Below, in pieces: positions 26,722 through 35,299 of a DNA stretch of 64,000 nt (position 1 is the first letter of the stretch; each line of letters opens with the position of its first letter). Origin of the DNA: PALSA-600 sp963789585 (GTDB lineage Bacteria; Actinomycetota; Thermoleophilia; Gaiellales; Gaiellaceae); the NCBI GenBank assembly GCA_963789585.1, contig CAWBLB010000008.1, positions 62,001-126,000 of the forward strand, read 5' to 3'. A program made the position numbers and the translations under genes. The notes beneath the pieces are model-generated. The model ran no database searches, was not told where the DNA came from, and worked only from the letters and a program-made list of their open reading frames with translations.

Positions 26722-27708
26722 TCACAGCCACCGCTTGTACCGGAAGAAGGCGAGCATGCCGCAGAGGGCGGCCGCCATCACGCCGAAGATCGACCAGAAC
26801 GCCCAGGCGGTCCCGAAGCCCGGGAACTGGACGTTCATGCCGAAGAAGCCGGTGATCAGCGTCAGCGGGAGCAGAATCACGGAGAAGACCGTCAGGACGC
26901 GCAGGATGTCGTTCTGGTGGTGCGAGATGACCGCCTCGTTCGTGTCCTCGAGCGCCTCGACCACCTCCTTGAAGTTGTCGAGCAGGTCCCAGATGCGCTC
27001 GGCGGCGTCGACGATGTCGTCGAAGTAGAGCTCGAGCTCCTCGGGCAGGAACCGTTCGACGTGCCGCTCGAGCAGGCGGAGGGTCGAGCGCTCCGGCTTG
27101 ATGATCTTCCGGTAGCTGATGATCTCCTGCTTGACGTTCGAGATGTCGCGGACCACCTCGTCCGAGCGGCCCTCGAACACGTCGTCCTCGAGCGAGTCGA
27201 GCTTGTGCCCGATCTTGTCCAGGATCGGGAAGCAGTAGTCGAACAGATCGTCGAGCACCTCGTAGAGGAGCCGCCCCGAGCCCTTGGAGAAGAGCTGCTC
27301 GCGGAACAGCTCATCCTCCTCGCAGCGGGCGAACAGGGCGCTCACCGGGCGGAGGTCGACACCGGGCAGCGTGACGAGGTAGTCGGGCCCGACGAAGACG
27401 TCGAGCTCGACCGCGTTCAGCCGCTGGACGGCGGGGTCGTACGCGGGGAAATGGAGCACCGCGAACAGGTAGCCCTCGTCGGCGTAGTCGTCGACCTTCG
27501 GCCGCTGCCGCTTCGAGAGCACGTCCTCCACGTCGAGTGGGTGCCAGCCGAAGCGGGAGGCGAGGTCCTGCGCGGCCTCGAGCGTGGGGGCGTCGAGGTG
27601 GATCCAGGTGAGACCGGCGGCGCTGAGCTCAGCCGGCTCGCGCCGGTCCTCGACGACGACCGTCAGGTCGCGCCCACGCGAACGCCGGATGCGGGGCAGG
27701 CTGGGCAT
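26722..27708 (-). CDS. corA: CorA-family magnesium/cobalt transporter
   Basis: A 328-residue metal channel subunit. The N-terminal cytoplasmic domain has WIHLDAPTLEAAQDLA and the long helices around KIIKPERSTLRLLE. Two membrane helices lie at the C terminus, with the hallmark loop FGMNVQFPG between them and a basic FRYKRWL end. The family forms pentameric channels driven by membrane potential. Its promoter is not obvious. The upstream and downstream genes are on the same strand but widely spaced, so it is probably transcribed alone. Confidence 0.93.
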   Translation of the reverse strand: MPSLPRIRRSRGRDLTVVVEDRREPAELSAAGLTWIHLDAPTLEAAQDLASRFGWHPLDVEDVLSKRQRPKVDDYADEGYLFAVLHFPAYDPAVQRLNAVELDVFVGPDYLVTLPGVDLRPVSALFARCEEDELFREQLFSKGSGRLLYEVLDDLFDYCFPILDKIGHKLDSLEDDVFEGRSDEVVRDISNVKQEIISYRKIIKPERSTLRLLERHVERFLPEELELYFDDIVDAAERIWDLLDNFKEVVEALEDTNEAVISHHQNDILRVLTVFSVILLPLTLITGFFGMNVQFPGFGTAWAFWSIFGVMAAALCGMLAFFRYKRWL

Positions 27709-27797
27709 TCAGGCTGGCACCTGCATCGGTACTGAGTGGGTCCTCGAGGATCGTCAGCGGCATGGCCGGATTGTACCCGCCTCTCCCGTCGACGTCA

Positions 27798-29075
27798 TCA
27801 GACGGGCGCCGGCTCAGCGAGCCCCGGGATGGACGCCTCCTCGTGCGGGATGCGCCGCAGCGAGGGAGGGATGTGCCGCTCGAGTGCCAGTGCACCACCC
27901 GCCGCGAGCACGCAGACGCCGGCGGCGAGCGGCCAGAGCGCGAACGGGGACGCCGCGAGCACGAAGCCGCCGGCGGCCGGCCCGACCGTGCCGGCGAGGC
28001 CCCAGGAGAGGGAGTGGACGGCGAAGTAGTGGCCTCGCAGGTGGTCGGGAGCGATGTCGGCCACGAGCGCCTGGTGTGCGGGGCCGTGGAAGCATTCGCC
28101 GATCCCGAACACTCCCGCCGCGACCGCGAACAGCACGAACGCCGGGGTCGCAACGAGCCAGGCGCCGGCCCCGTCGACGAGAAGCCAGGCACCCGCCCAC
28201 AGCAGCGGCATCAGGGCAAGCGCGCGCATGCGCCGCCTCCCCTCGATCCAGTGCGAGAGCGGGAGTTGGGCCAGGACGATCACGAGGGTGTTGACGCCGA
28301 ACACGAGCCCGATCTCGCGCTCGCTGATGTGACCATGGTCGCGGGCGAAGGCGGGGAAGAGGTTGAACAGCGAGTAGCCGGCGGCGACGAAGAGGAAGTT
28401 GAGCCACCAGAGGCCGAGGAAGGTCCTGTGCCGCAGGACGGCCGCGTAGGACGAGCGCACAACGCCGTCGCTCGGCGTCACACCGGGGTCGCGAACGAAG
28501 GCGAGCACACCGACGTACCCGAGGAAGGTGAGCGCATCCAGGACGAACAGCGTCGTGAAGGTCCCGGGGCTGTGGACGTGGGCGATGAAACCGCCGGCGA
28601 TGCCCCCGAGCCCGATCCCCAGGTTCGCCGTCACGCGCTGCTGGGCGAACGCGGCGTGCCGTCTGGCGGCGGGGGTGAGGCGGGCGATGAGGGTCGACTG
28701 GCTCGGCCAGAACCCGGCCGAGCCGGCGCCCTCGACCGCGAGCAGCGCAAAGGCCTGCCAGGGGTGGCGGACGGTCGGGAGGAGTCCGATCCCGCCCGCC
28801 TGGAGCACCAGGCCGCTCCCGAGTGTCAACCGCGGGCCGATCCGGTCGATCACCGGCCCCGCCAGCACTCCCGCCGTGAGTTGCCCCGCGGCGGCCACGG
28901 CAACCGCAAGCCCGGCTGTTCCGAGCCCGAAACCGCGAACGTCGTGCAGGTAGATGACGAGGAACGGGAGCACGATCCCGTTCCCGAACGAGTTGACGAC
29001 TCCGCCGCCCTGGAGCAGCCAGACGTCGCGCGGGAGGCGCGGATCGAATCGTCGGAGAGCAGCGACCGCGCCCAC
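27798..29075 (-). CDS. MFS transporter, 12-helix
   Basis: A 425-residue major-facilitator protein with about 12 hydrophobic segments. The A-loop GPVIDRIGPRLTLG and the FWPSQSTLIARLTPA segment are typical of MFS proteins. The C-terminal half has the ADIAPDHLRGHYF motif of drug or metabolite exporters of the YfcJ/MdtH type. It lies downstream of the marR gene, with 70 bases between, so it may be part of the same regulon as the EmrB-type pump. Confidence 0.87.
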   Translation of the reverse strand: MGAVAALRRFDPRLPRDVWLLQGGGVVNSFGNGIVLPFLVIYLHDVRGFGLGTAGLAVAVAAAGQLTAGVLAGPVIDRIGPRLTLGSGLVLQAGGIGLLPTVRHPWQAFALLAVEGAGSAGFWPSQSTLIARLTPAARRHAAFAQQRVTANLGIGLGGIAGGFIAHVHSPGTFTTLFVLDALTFLGYVGVLAFVRDPGVTPSDGVVRSSYAAVLRHRTFLGLWWLNFLFVAAGYSLFNLFPAFARDHGHISEREIGLVFGVNTLVIVLAQLPLSHWIEGRRRMRALALMPLLWAGAWLLVDGAGAWLVATPAFVLFAVAAGVFGIGECFHGPAHQALVADIAPDHLRGHYFAVHSLSWGLAGTVGPAAGGFVLAASPFALWPLAAGVCVLAAGGALALERHIPPSLRRIPHEEASIPGLAEPAPV

Positions 29076-29145
29076 GGCGGCAACGTAGCTTCTTCCCGCA
29101 GCACCCCGGCCTCGTCGACGGCCGTGCGCGTGAGGGGTTCCGCCG

Positions 29146-29625
29146 TTAGCCCGGGTCGTCCGTGTCGATCCCGTCGAACAGCGCCGGCAGCCGGTCGAGG
29201 ACCGCGGCCGCCGTGGTCAGGTCCCGGGTGCCGAAATCGGCCAGCGCCGCCTGCCAGCGGCTCTCGAACCGCGCCCGCCGCTGTGCGATCACCTCGTGTC
29301 CGCGGGCCGTCAGCGCGCAGGTCACGATCCGCCGGTCGTGCTCGGATCGCGTCCGCTCGACGAGCCCCATCGCACCGAGGCTGTCGAGCATCTGGGTCAC
29401 CGTTGCCGGCGACAGGTCGGCGGCGACGGCGAGCTCGCCCGACGAGAGCTCGCCGCGCTCGGCGAGCCCGAACAGCAGGTGGTACTGGGCGAAGCTGAGC
29501 TGGCCGGGACGGTGGGTCTCGCGTCCGCGCAGACGCCGGACGGCGCCCATCGCACCCTTGAACGACGAGGCGAGCCGCGCGAGCGCCTGGTCGCGGTCGG
29601 CGAGCGGCCTCGTGCCGACGCTCAT
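29146..29625 (-). CDS. MarR-family transcriptional regulator
   Basis: A 159-residue winged-helix regulator. It has the recognition region ELAVAADLSPATVTQMLDSL, the wing SEHDRRIVTCALTARG, and flanking helices for dimerisation. The ATG at 29625 lies inside the first 95-bp repeat and overlaps the stop of the third mini-ORF, so translation is probably coupled to the repeat array. An upstream extension in this frame would run into the repeat and is rejected. It probably represses the adjoining EmrB-type pump. Confidence 0.9.
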   Translation of the reverse strand: MSVGTRPLADRDQALARLASSFKGAMGAVRRLRGRETHRPGQLSFAQYHLLFGLAERGELSSGELAVAADLSPATVTQMLDSLGAMGLVERTRSEHDRRIVTCALTARGHEVIAQRRARFESRWQAALADFGTRDLTTAAAVLDRLPALFDGIDTDDPG

Positions 29626-29720
29626 GGGACAACCTTCAGTTGCCCCATGAGTTCCCGCTCTCGACACCGGCCAAGCCGGCGTCTCCGCTCAATCGTGAGC
29701 TCCGTCAAGCCTACGCTCAT
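29622..29720 (-). CDS. Repeat-encoded 32-aa mini-ORF C
   Basis: Minus-strand frame from ATG 29720 to TGA 29622-29624. Start and stop each overlap the neighbour by ATGA: its start overlaps the stop of mini-ORF B, and its stop overlaps the marR start. The peptide is short, basic (a run of four Arg) and unlike known domains. It may serve only to keep ribosomes moving through the repeat. Confidence 0.45.
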   Translation of the reverse strand: MSVGLTELTIERRRRLGRCRERELMGQLKVVP

Positions 29721-29815
29721 GGGGCAACCTTCAGTTGCCCCATGAGTTCCCGCTCTCGACACCGGCCAAGCCGGCGTCTCCGCTCAATCGTGAGCTCCGT
29801 CAAGCCTACGCTCAT
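29717..29815 (-). CDS. Repeat-encoded 32-aa mini-ORF B
   Basis: Middle copy of the repeat-encoded frame, from ATG 29815 to TGA 29717-29719. It is identical to mini-ORF C except near its end (Ala instead of Val before the final Pro). It overlaps both neighbours by ATGA. Confidence 0.45.
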   Translation of the reverse strand: MSVGLTELTIERRRRLGRCRERELMGQLKVAP

Positions 29816-29910
29816 GGGGCAACCTTCAGTTGCCCTATGAGCTCCCGCTCTCGACGCAGGCCAAGCCGGCGTCTCCGCTCAATCGTGAGCTCCGTCGAGC
29901 CTACGCTCAT
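29812..29910 (-). CDS. Repeat-encoded 32-aa mini-ORF A
   Basis: First copy after the pump gene, from ATG 29910 (overlapping the pump stop at 29907-29909) to TGA 29812-29814. It differs from the others at a handful of codons (Ser for Leu at codon 5, Leu-Arg for Arg-Cys, Ile for Met). The frame is kept despite these changes, so frame may be under selection. Confidence 0.45.
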   Translation of the reverse strand: MSVGSTELTIERRRRLGLRRERELIGQLKVAP

Positions 29911-31373
29911 GCTGGGGTCTCCGCCAGCGGGCCGCCGCGGAGCGGCGTGGTGCTCTCATTCAGGGCTGCCGCGCGTGCAGACCGCTCGGCCCGGACGAGC
30001 ACGACGCAGGGGACGATTGCAAGCGCTGTGAGTGCGAGTGCCCACCAGAAGGCGGTTCCATAGGCGGCCGCCGCGCCGTCGAGCCCGTGGGCGTGGAGCA
30101 GTGAGCGCTGGAGGACGACGGCCAGCACGGCGGTCCCGATCGAGCCGCCGATCCGCTGGAGCACGTTCAGCTGCGGCGTCGCGTCGGCGAGCTCGGATCG
30201 CTTCAGGGCGGCGAAGGCCGCCGACATCGCCGGCATGAACGCGAAGCCCACGCCCATCCCGCGGACCGCCATCGCGATCGACAGCCAGAGGATCGAGGTG
30301 TGCGCGCCGATGAAGCCGAACGGGATGGTCGCCACTGCGGTCACGACCACGCCGAAGAGCGCAAGCGGCCCACCGCCGAGCCGATCGGCCAGACGTCCGG
30401 CGATCGGCATCACGAGCGCCATCCCGAGGCCCATCGGTGCCGTCAGCAGGCCCGTGTCGACGGCACTCTCGAAGCGGACCTGCTGCCAGTAGAGCGGTAG
30501 GAGGATCATGCCGCCGAACAGCGCCGCGCCGAGGCAGAACATGGTGATCGAAGCTGCTGCGAAGGTGCCGCGCCGGTACAGTCGCAGGTCGAGCAGCGGG
30601 CGTGGTGTCCCCAGGGCGTGGACGGCGAAGGCGGCGACGAGCACGATGCCCGCGAGCAGCGGCAGGATCGCGCCCGTGGCCGTGAAGCTCCCCTTGGCCC
30701 CGATCTCGGCGAGGCCGTAGGTGAGGAGCGGCACCCCGCTCGCCATCAGCAGGAGCCCGCGCACGTCGAGCCGGTCGCCGCGCTCGGGCTCGCTGCGGGG
30801 GAGCATCCGGAGCGACGCGAGGAAGGCGATCACGCCGATCGGCAGGTTGACGTAGAAGATCCAGCGCCAGCTCGCGTTGTCGACGATCAGCCCGCCGATC
30901 GTGGGGCCGAAGATCGGGGCGAGCATCGCCGGCACCGCGATCACGCTCATCACGCGGCCCATCCGCTGCGGGCCGGCTGCGTTCGCCATCATCAGCTGCC
31001 CGATCGGCAGGATCATCCCGCCGCCGACCCCCTGGATGACGCGGAAGGCGATCAGCTGTCCCGCGGAGCCGGCCACGCCGCAGAGCGCCGATCCGGCCGT
31101 GAACAGGACGAGCGAGAGCAGGTAGACGTTCTTCGCGCCGAAGCGCTTCGCGGCCCAGCCCGTGACCGGGATCACCGCGGCCAGCGAGAGCATGTAGCCG
31201 GTGATCACCCACTGGATGTCGGCGATCGTCGTGTGCAGGTCGCGCCCGAGCGTCTCGAGTGCGACGTTGACGATCGTCGTGTCGAGGATGGACATGATCG
31301 ACCCGATCACGACGACCGAGGCGATGCGCCAGACATGCGCTTCGATTCGGCTGGACGCTGCTGGTTCCGTCAC
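29907..31373 (-). CDS. DHA2-family (EmrB-type) multidrug MFS exporter
   Basis: A 488-residue, 14-helix MFS pump. Recognisable are the LDTTIVNVALETLG motif D1 region, the motif C sequence around GPTIGGLIVDNASWRWIFYVNLPIG, and the later RLADRLGGGP loop. DHA2 proteins export drugs, biocides and metabolites by proton antiport. Its stop is at the boundary of the 95-bp repeat array and overlaps the first mini-ORF. A good promoter is at 31428-31456 upstream. Confidence 0.93.
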   Translation of the reverse strand: MTEPAASSRIEAHVWRIASVVVIGSIMSILDTTIVNVALETLGRDLHTTIADIQWVITGYMLSLAAVIPVTGWAAKRFGAKNVYLLSLVLFTAGSALCGVAGSAGQLIAFRVIQGVGGGMILPIGQLMMANAAGPQRMGRVMSVIAVPAMLAPIFGPTIGGLIVDNASWRWIFYVNLPIGVIAFLASLRMLPRSEPERGDRLDVRGLLLMASGVPLLTYGLAEIGAKGSFTATGAILPLLAGIVLVAAFAVHALGTPRPLLDLRLYRRGTFAAASITMFCLGAALFGGMILLPLYWQQVRFESAVDTGLLTAPMGLGMALVMPIAGRLADRLGGGPLALFGVVVTAVATIPFGFIGAHTSILWLSIAMAVRGMGVGFAFMPAMSAAFAALKRSELADATPQLNVLQRIGGSIGTAVLAVVLQRSLLHAHGLDGAAAAYGTAFWWALALTALAIVPCVVLVRAERSARAAALNESTTPLRGGPLAETPA

Positions 31374-31401
31374 GCGAGAGCTCCTTCGGCCGAGAATTTC
31401 A

Positions 31402-31456
31402 TCGGTACCCGGTGGATGGGTCGATAAAGGTTAGGTACCGAAGGAAAGGCTGTCAA
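31402..31456 (-). promoter_or_regulatory. Promoter of the EmrB-marR operon with paired GGTACC operator
   Basis: On the minus strand TTGACA (31451-31456) and TAACCT (31428-31433) are 17 bases apart. An 8-base inverted repeat, TCGGTACC at 31402-31409 and GGTACCGA at 31434-31441, brackets the -10 region and the start. Each half is itself palindromic (GGTACC). It is a plausible binding site for the MarR protein encoded in this operon. Confidence 0.55.
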
Positions 31457-31539
31457 GCGTCGCGCCGCCGTCCTCGCGAGGCGGCTCGGGTGTGGTACAC
31501 ACTCCGGTGGAATCAGAACGCGACGGAGAGGATCTCCAG

Positions 31540-32199
31540 ATGAGCTTGCAAATCGGCGCAACCGCACCTGACTTCGAGGCGGAGACGACGGAAGGCCCGA
31601 TTCATTTCCATGACTGGATCGGTGACTCGTGGGCGGTGCTGTTCTCGCACCCCAAGGATTTCACGCCGGTCTGCACGACGGAGCTCGGCTATATGGCCAA
31701 GATCAAGCCGGAGTTCGACCGCCGGGGCGTCAAGCTGATCGGCCTCTCCGTCGACCCGATCGGAAAGCACGAGGGCTGGGCCCGCGACATCGAGGAGACA
31801 CAGGGCCACGCGCCGAACTACCCGATGATCGGGGATGCCGACTTCAACGTCTCGAAGCTCTACGGGATGCTTGGCGCCGACGTCTCGGGCGACCCGGCCG
31901 ACCGCACCGCCGCCGACAACCAGACGGTGCGCAACGTCTTCGTGATCGGCCCCGACAAGAAGGTGAAGCTGATCCTCGTCTACCCGATGACGACCGGCCG
32001 CAACTTCGACGAGGTGATCCGGGTGATCGACTCGCTCCAGCTGACCGCGAAGCACAAGGTCTCGACGCCGGTCAACTGGAAGCAGGGTGAGAACGTGATC
32101 ATCTCGGGCTCGGTCTCCGACGACGAGGCGAAGGAGATCTATCCGGACGGCTGGGAGGCCCCGCGCCCCTACATCCGGATCGTGCCGCAGCCGAGCTGA
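31540..32199 (+). CDS. 1-Cys peroxiredoxin (Prx6 type)
   Basis: A 219-residue thioredoxin-fold peroxidase. The peroxidatic site is FTPVCTTELG with the single catalytic Cys, and the later NVFVIGPDKKVKL and YPMTTGRNFDEVIRVIDSLQ match Prx6-type enzymes. The length and long C-terminal arm are typical. The ATG at 31540 has GGAGAGGA about 8 nt before it. Its product would reduce peroxides; it is transcribed away from the drug-export operon. Confidence 0.92.
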   Translation: MSLQIGATAPDFEAETTEGPIHFHDWIGDSWAVLFSHPKDFTPVCTTELGYMAKIKPEFDRRGVKLIGLSVDPIGKHEGWARDIEETQGHAPNYPMIGDADFNVSKLYGMLGADVSGDPADRTAADNQTVRNVFVIGPDKKVKLILVYPMTTGRNFDEVIRVIDSLQLTAKHKVSTPVNWKQGENVIISGSVSDDEAKEIYPDGWEAPRPYIRIVPQPS

Positions 32200-32259
32200 G
32201 CCCAGTCGTTCGGGAGGGCCCAGCAGTGCGGGAGGGTCGGCGTCCGCCGGCCCTCCGTC

Positions 32260-33294
32260 CTAGGTGGCGGGGTCGGCGGCTCGGCGCGCTTCTGCGCGCG
32301 CCTCGCGGAAGGTGACGAGCCGCCCGCGCTCCTCGTCCCACAGCTTGAGACGGATCGCGCGGATCGCGTCGGGGAGCGTGAGTACGGGTGTGGCGCTGAG
32401 CCCGGAGGTTTCGTCGTGTGCGGACTGCAAGTTGTAGTTCGGGATCCGCACGCTCAGATGGTGAACGTGGTGGAAGCCGATGTTGCCGGTGAAGAACTGC
32501 AAGACCGCCGGCAACTTCAGGTAGGAGCTCCCCTGCAGCGCTGCCCGGTCGTAGCTCCAATCGTCGCCGGCCTGCCAGTACGTGTTCTCGAACTGATGCT
32601 GGACGTAGAAGAGCCAGATGCCGACGGCCCCGGTGAGCAGGAGCGTCGGCCCCTGCAGGAGCAGGAAGCCCTTCCACCCGAGCAACAGGCAGAGCACGCC
32701 GACCACGACTGCGAGCGAGAGATTCGTGCCGAGCACGCTCCGGCGGACACGCCGGCTCGCGGAGCGGGAGAAGACCCGCGGTTTGAGCACGAGCACCAGG
32801 ATCCAGCCGAGCCCGAACATCACGGCAGGGTTGCGAAACAGGCGGTAGCCAACGCGGCCCCACCAGGGGTAGCCGCGGTACTCCGCGACCGTCAGCGTCC
32901 AGACGTCGCCGACGCCGCGGCGGTCGAGGTCGCCTGCGGTGGCATGGTGCACCGCGTGCTCGTGCTGCCAGCTCTGGAAGGGAAGCCAGACGAGCACTCC
33001 CAGCACGGCGCCGAGCCGTGCGTTGGCACCCTTCGTGGGCAGGAACGAGCCGTGTGCGCAGTCGTGAAAGACGATGAAGGTTCGGATCAGGAACCCGGCG
33101 GCCGGGACGGCGAGGGCGAGCGCGAGCAGCTCCGAGGTGCGTTGCGCGAACGCGATCGCGGTCATCAACCCGAGATACGGCACGGCGGAGGTGGCGAGGT
33201 CGAGCAGGCTGCGTCCGAGGCGCGGCTTGGAGTAGGACGCAAGCGCTCCGCGCCACGCCGCGTCGGAGCTCGTCGCCGTCGCGGCGGCGCTCAC
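32260..33294 (-). CDS. Fatty acid desaturase
   Basis: A 344-residue membrane di-iron desaturase. All three histidine boxes are present: HDCAH near residue 77, HEHAVHH near 115, and GFHHVHH near 285, which together bind the iron pair. Four or so membrane helices surround them. The GTG at 33294 is the best start, as a longer frame exists but is not coding-like. It would introduce a double bond into membrane lipid acyl chains, requiring an electron donor not encoded here. Confidence 0.88.
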   Translation of the reverse strand: MSAAATATSSDAAWRGALASYSKPRLGRSLLDLATSAVPYLGLMTAIAFAQRTSELLALALAVPAAGFLIRTFIVFHDCAHGSFLPTKGANARLGAVLGVLVWLPFQSWQHEHAVHHATAGDLDRRGVGDVWTLTVAEYRGYPWWGRVGYRLFRNPAVMFGLGWILVLVLKPRVFSRSASRRVRRSVLGTNLSLAVVVGVLCLLLGWKGFLLLQGPTLLLTGAVGIWLFYVQHQFENTYWQAGDDWSYDRAALQGSSYLKLPAVLQFFTGNIGFHHVHHLSVRIPNYNLQSAHDETSGLSATPVLTLPDAIRAIRLKLWDEERGRLVTFREARAEARRAADPAT

Positions 33295-33450
33295 GTTGCG
33301 GCCAACGCGGACAGAGGCTTCGGCGGGAGGGAGACGTTCACCGGTGTGGACATTAGCTCGTGCAGCGGCGCCCGGCGCCGCACGGAGAACCGGTGAGAGC
33401 CGACCGACGTAGTCAAATGTGATCCGCCACCTCACGAAAGGAGTTCGCAA

Positions 33451-34107
33451 ATGCACCACCGGCTGACGGGGCGGCTGCCACTGCTCGTTGGGCTCGCCGT
33501 GCTCGCGACGGGTGGGGGGGCCTTTGCAGGGTCGAGCGCCGGGACGGTTCACGCCGTCGCCAACGCTGCGCTGCGGACGAAGATCGTCGCCGACTCGGGC
33601 GGACACACGCTCTATCACCTGGCGAGCGAGAAGAAGGGTTCGGTCGGCTGTACCGGCAGCTGTAGGAAGACCTGGCCGCCGTTGCTCGTGACCGGCTCGT
33701 CGAAGCCCGTCGCGGGGCCGGGAGTGCGCGCGTCGAGGCTCGGCACGATCAAGCGGCCCGATCGGGGCGTCCAGGTGACCTACAACGGATACGCGCTCTA
33801 CCGGTACCGCGGCGACACGAAGGCGGGTCAGGCGAACGGGCAGGGTGTCGCAGGCGTCTGGTACGCGATCACGCCGGCAGGGGGTGTGACGAAGGTCGCA
33901 ACGGCCGCGACGACCGGCACGAAATCGCCCACGACCACCTCGGCGGCGCCTCCCACCAAAACGACCACCACCACGAGCAGCGGAGGCGGCGGCGCCGTCG
34001 ACGCGAACGGCTGTCCGCACGGGCAGACCATCCCGCAGGGGACCTACGCCGGCGACGGCGACGAGGACAACGAGGGCGGTCCCGACGACGGGGACGGCTG
34101 TTCGTAG
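33451..34107 (+). CDS. Secreted protein with lipoprotein-type WPPL repeats
   Basis: A 218-residue exported protein with a signal peptide. It has the COG4315/Lipoprotein_15 type pattern twice: LYHLASEKKGSVGCTGSCRK-TWPPLLV and, later, a NGYALYRYRGDTKAGQANGQ segment. A Thr/Ser-rich linker (residues 150-185) and an acidic Gly/Asp-rich tail with two Cys follow. ATG with a strong AAAGGAG 6 nt before. The function of this family is not known; it often sits on the cell surface. Confidence 0.82.
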   Translation: MHHRLTGRLPLLVGLAVLATGGGAFAGSSAGTVHAVANAALRTKIVADSGGHTLYHLASEKKGSVGCTGSCRKTWPPLLVTGSSKPVAGPGVRASRLGTIKRPDRGVQVTYNGYALYRYRGDTKAGQANGQGVAGVWYAITPAGGVTKVATAATTGTKSPTTTSAAPPTKTTTTTSSGGGGAVDANGCPHGQTIPQGTYAGDGDEDNEGGPDDGDGCS

Positions 34108-34115
34108 CCGAGCCG

Positions 34116-34709
34116 GTGCCGACCGCATCCGGAGGTCGTCTCACCCCGTTCGCGCTCGCCGCTGCCGTCGTGCTCTCGGTCGGCGGCGCTCGGGCGCATG
34201 CTTCGCGGCCGTCGCCGCCGGCGCCGTTTCGATGGCTCGTGCCCGCTCCTGCGCCGGCCGCCTGGAAGCACCTCCGCCTCCCGGCCGGCGGTGCTGTGCT
34301 TTCGTATCCGCCGTCGCTGCGGTCGATTCCCGGTGACAGGGGCACGGTCTCTGTCGCCGAGAAGGATCGGGCCGGCAGGATCCTCGTCTACCTGAACGCC
34401 ACACCGACTCAGGGCGACGAGCGATTGGCGAGCTGGCCGGAGTTCCGGATCGCGAGGCACCACGCCGAATCCGAGCATTCGATCCACGAAGACGCCCGCG
34501 CAGTTCACCTCGTGTTTCGCGGCGGGACGGGATCCTGCGTGATCGACGACTACGTCACGAGAGTCAAGGCGAACCACTACCGTGAGATCGCCTGTTTGGT
34601 CCAGGGCCGCACGGCCGTCAGTGTCATCGTCGCTGCGGCGCTCGCATCCGACTGGGCACGGTCAGCGGCGTTGCTCGAGCGTGCCGTCGCCGCCTACCGC
34701 GTGACCTGA
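34116..34709 (+). CDS. Exported protein of unknown function
   Basis: A 197-residue protein with an N-terminal membrane helix and a Pro/Ala-rich linker, then a beta-rich region (SYPPSLRSIPGDRGTVSVAEKD) that resembles domains in secreted actinobacterial proteins. Its GTG start is 9 bases after the stop of the preceding gene, so it is probably co-transcribed with it. I cannot identify a family. Confidence 0.65.
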   Translation: MPTASGGRLTPFALAAAVVLSVGGARAHASRPSPPAPFRWLVPAPAPAAWKHLRLPAGGAVLSYPPSLRSIPGDRGTVSVAEKDRAGRILVYLNATPTQGDERLASWPEFRIARHHAESEHSIHEDARAVHLVFRGGTGSCVIDDYVTRVKANHYREIACLVQGRTAVSVIVAAALASDWARSAALLERAVAAYRVT

Positions 34710-34750
34710 GCTTCGGCTCGCCGGCGTCGCGGTCGCCCCGGTCCAGGAAG

Positions 34751-34772
34751 ACGGCCCGCCGGAGCGGGCCGT
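34751..34772. terminator. Hairpin terminator candidate
   Basis: A perfect 9-bp stem (ACGGCCCGC and its complement, 34751-34759 and 34764-34772) with a CGGA loop, 40 bases after the previous stop. Only two T follow, so termination may be weak or bidirectional. Confidence 0.5.
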
Positions 34773-35299
34773 TCCCGACCCGATGTCCCAAGGGGGTGGG
34801 AGGGGTCACGTTCTGTCATCGGGCATCGGCTCAGGTCGAGAAGGAGCGGGGGGTGTTGCGTGAGGCGAGGCGGACGACGTGCTAGTGAGGCCCGTCGAAG
34901 AAGCCGGCGCACGACAGCGCCGCCACCACGGTCAACCCGATCACGAGGGCGCGAGTGCCCTGAATTCTGATGAACATCTTTGTCACAGTCGATTCACCCC
35001 CTTTCGCCTCGAGCCTCGAGGCGAGCACCCCGGCGGCAGGCAACGGATCACCGGCCGGGCCCCGGAAATGCCCAAATCGTTTGGTTCGCAGTTCGCTATC
35101 GGCACAAAACGGCTGGACTTGAGCCCCAATTCGGGGACGGCCGTTGCCGTGGTGGGCGGTGCGGGGAGACGAACGCGGCATCCTGACGCGGAGCTCGCCG
35201 CCGTCGCCGTCCCTTGACGCTGACCTGTTGCCGTGAGAGCGTCTTCAATCCACGGGGGGCAACTGTCGACGACTAGCTCACGATGGAAGGATGTGCTGC
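34773..35299. other. Gene-poor interval
   Basis: About 520 bases without a confident gene. It contains one candidate small open frame on the minus strand (34882-34986). I see no repeats, RNA gene or strong promoter in the rest. Confidence 0.4.
34882..34986 (-). CDS. Candidate small single-helix membrane peptide
   Basis: A 34-codon frame from GTG 34986 (or ATG 34977) to 34882, with a hydrophobic helix (LVIGLTVVAALSCAGFF) near its end. AAAGGGGGTG upstream is a plausible ribosome binding site. It is short enough that chance cannot be excluded. Confidence 0.35.
   Translation of the reverse strand: MTKMFIRIQGTRALVIGLTVVAALSCAGFFDGPH

Larger units (their letters stand above)
29620..29904. repeat. 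Three tandem 95-bp MIRU-like repeats
   Basis: The unit starts with GCTCATGGGGCAAC and is present at 29620-29714, 29715-29809 and 29810-29904, then followed by a 6-base partial copy (GCTCAT, 29905-29910). Copies 1 and 2 differ at only one position that I can see; copy 3 has about six differences. Each has a perfect or nearly perfect palindrome (CATGGGGCAAC, 5-nt spacer, GTTGCCCCATG) and a smaller CCGGC/GCCGG hairpin. On the minus strand each encodes a 32-codon frame with its own GAAGG before the next ATG. They separate the EmrB-type pump from marR. Confidence 0.95.

Noticed and set aside
29620..29910. CRISPR array
   Set aside because: Tandem units touch each other with no unique spacers, and there are no cas genes.
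29640..30063. Plus-strand repeated frames over the 95-bp repeats
   Set aside because: They have no ribosome binding site and do not join to a gene; the minus-strand frames have the ATGA links and sites.
33295..34128. N-terminal extension of the desaturase gene
   Set aside because: It overlaps the secreted-protein gene on the other strand and has no resemblance to the family.
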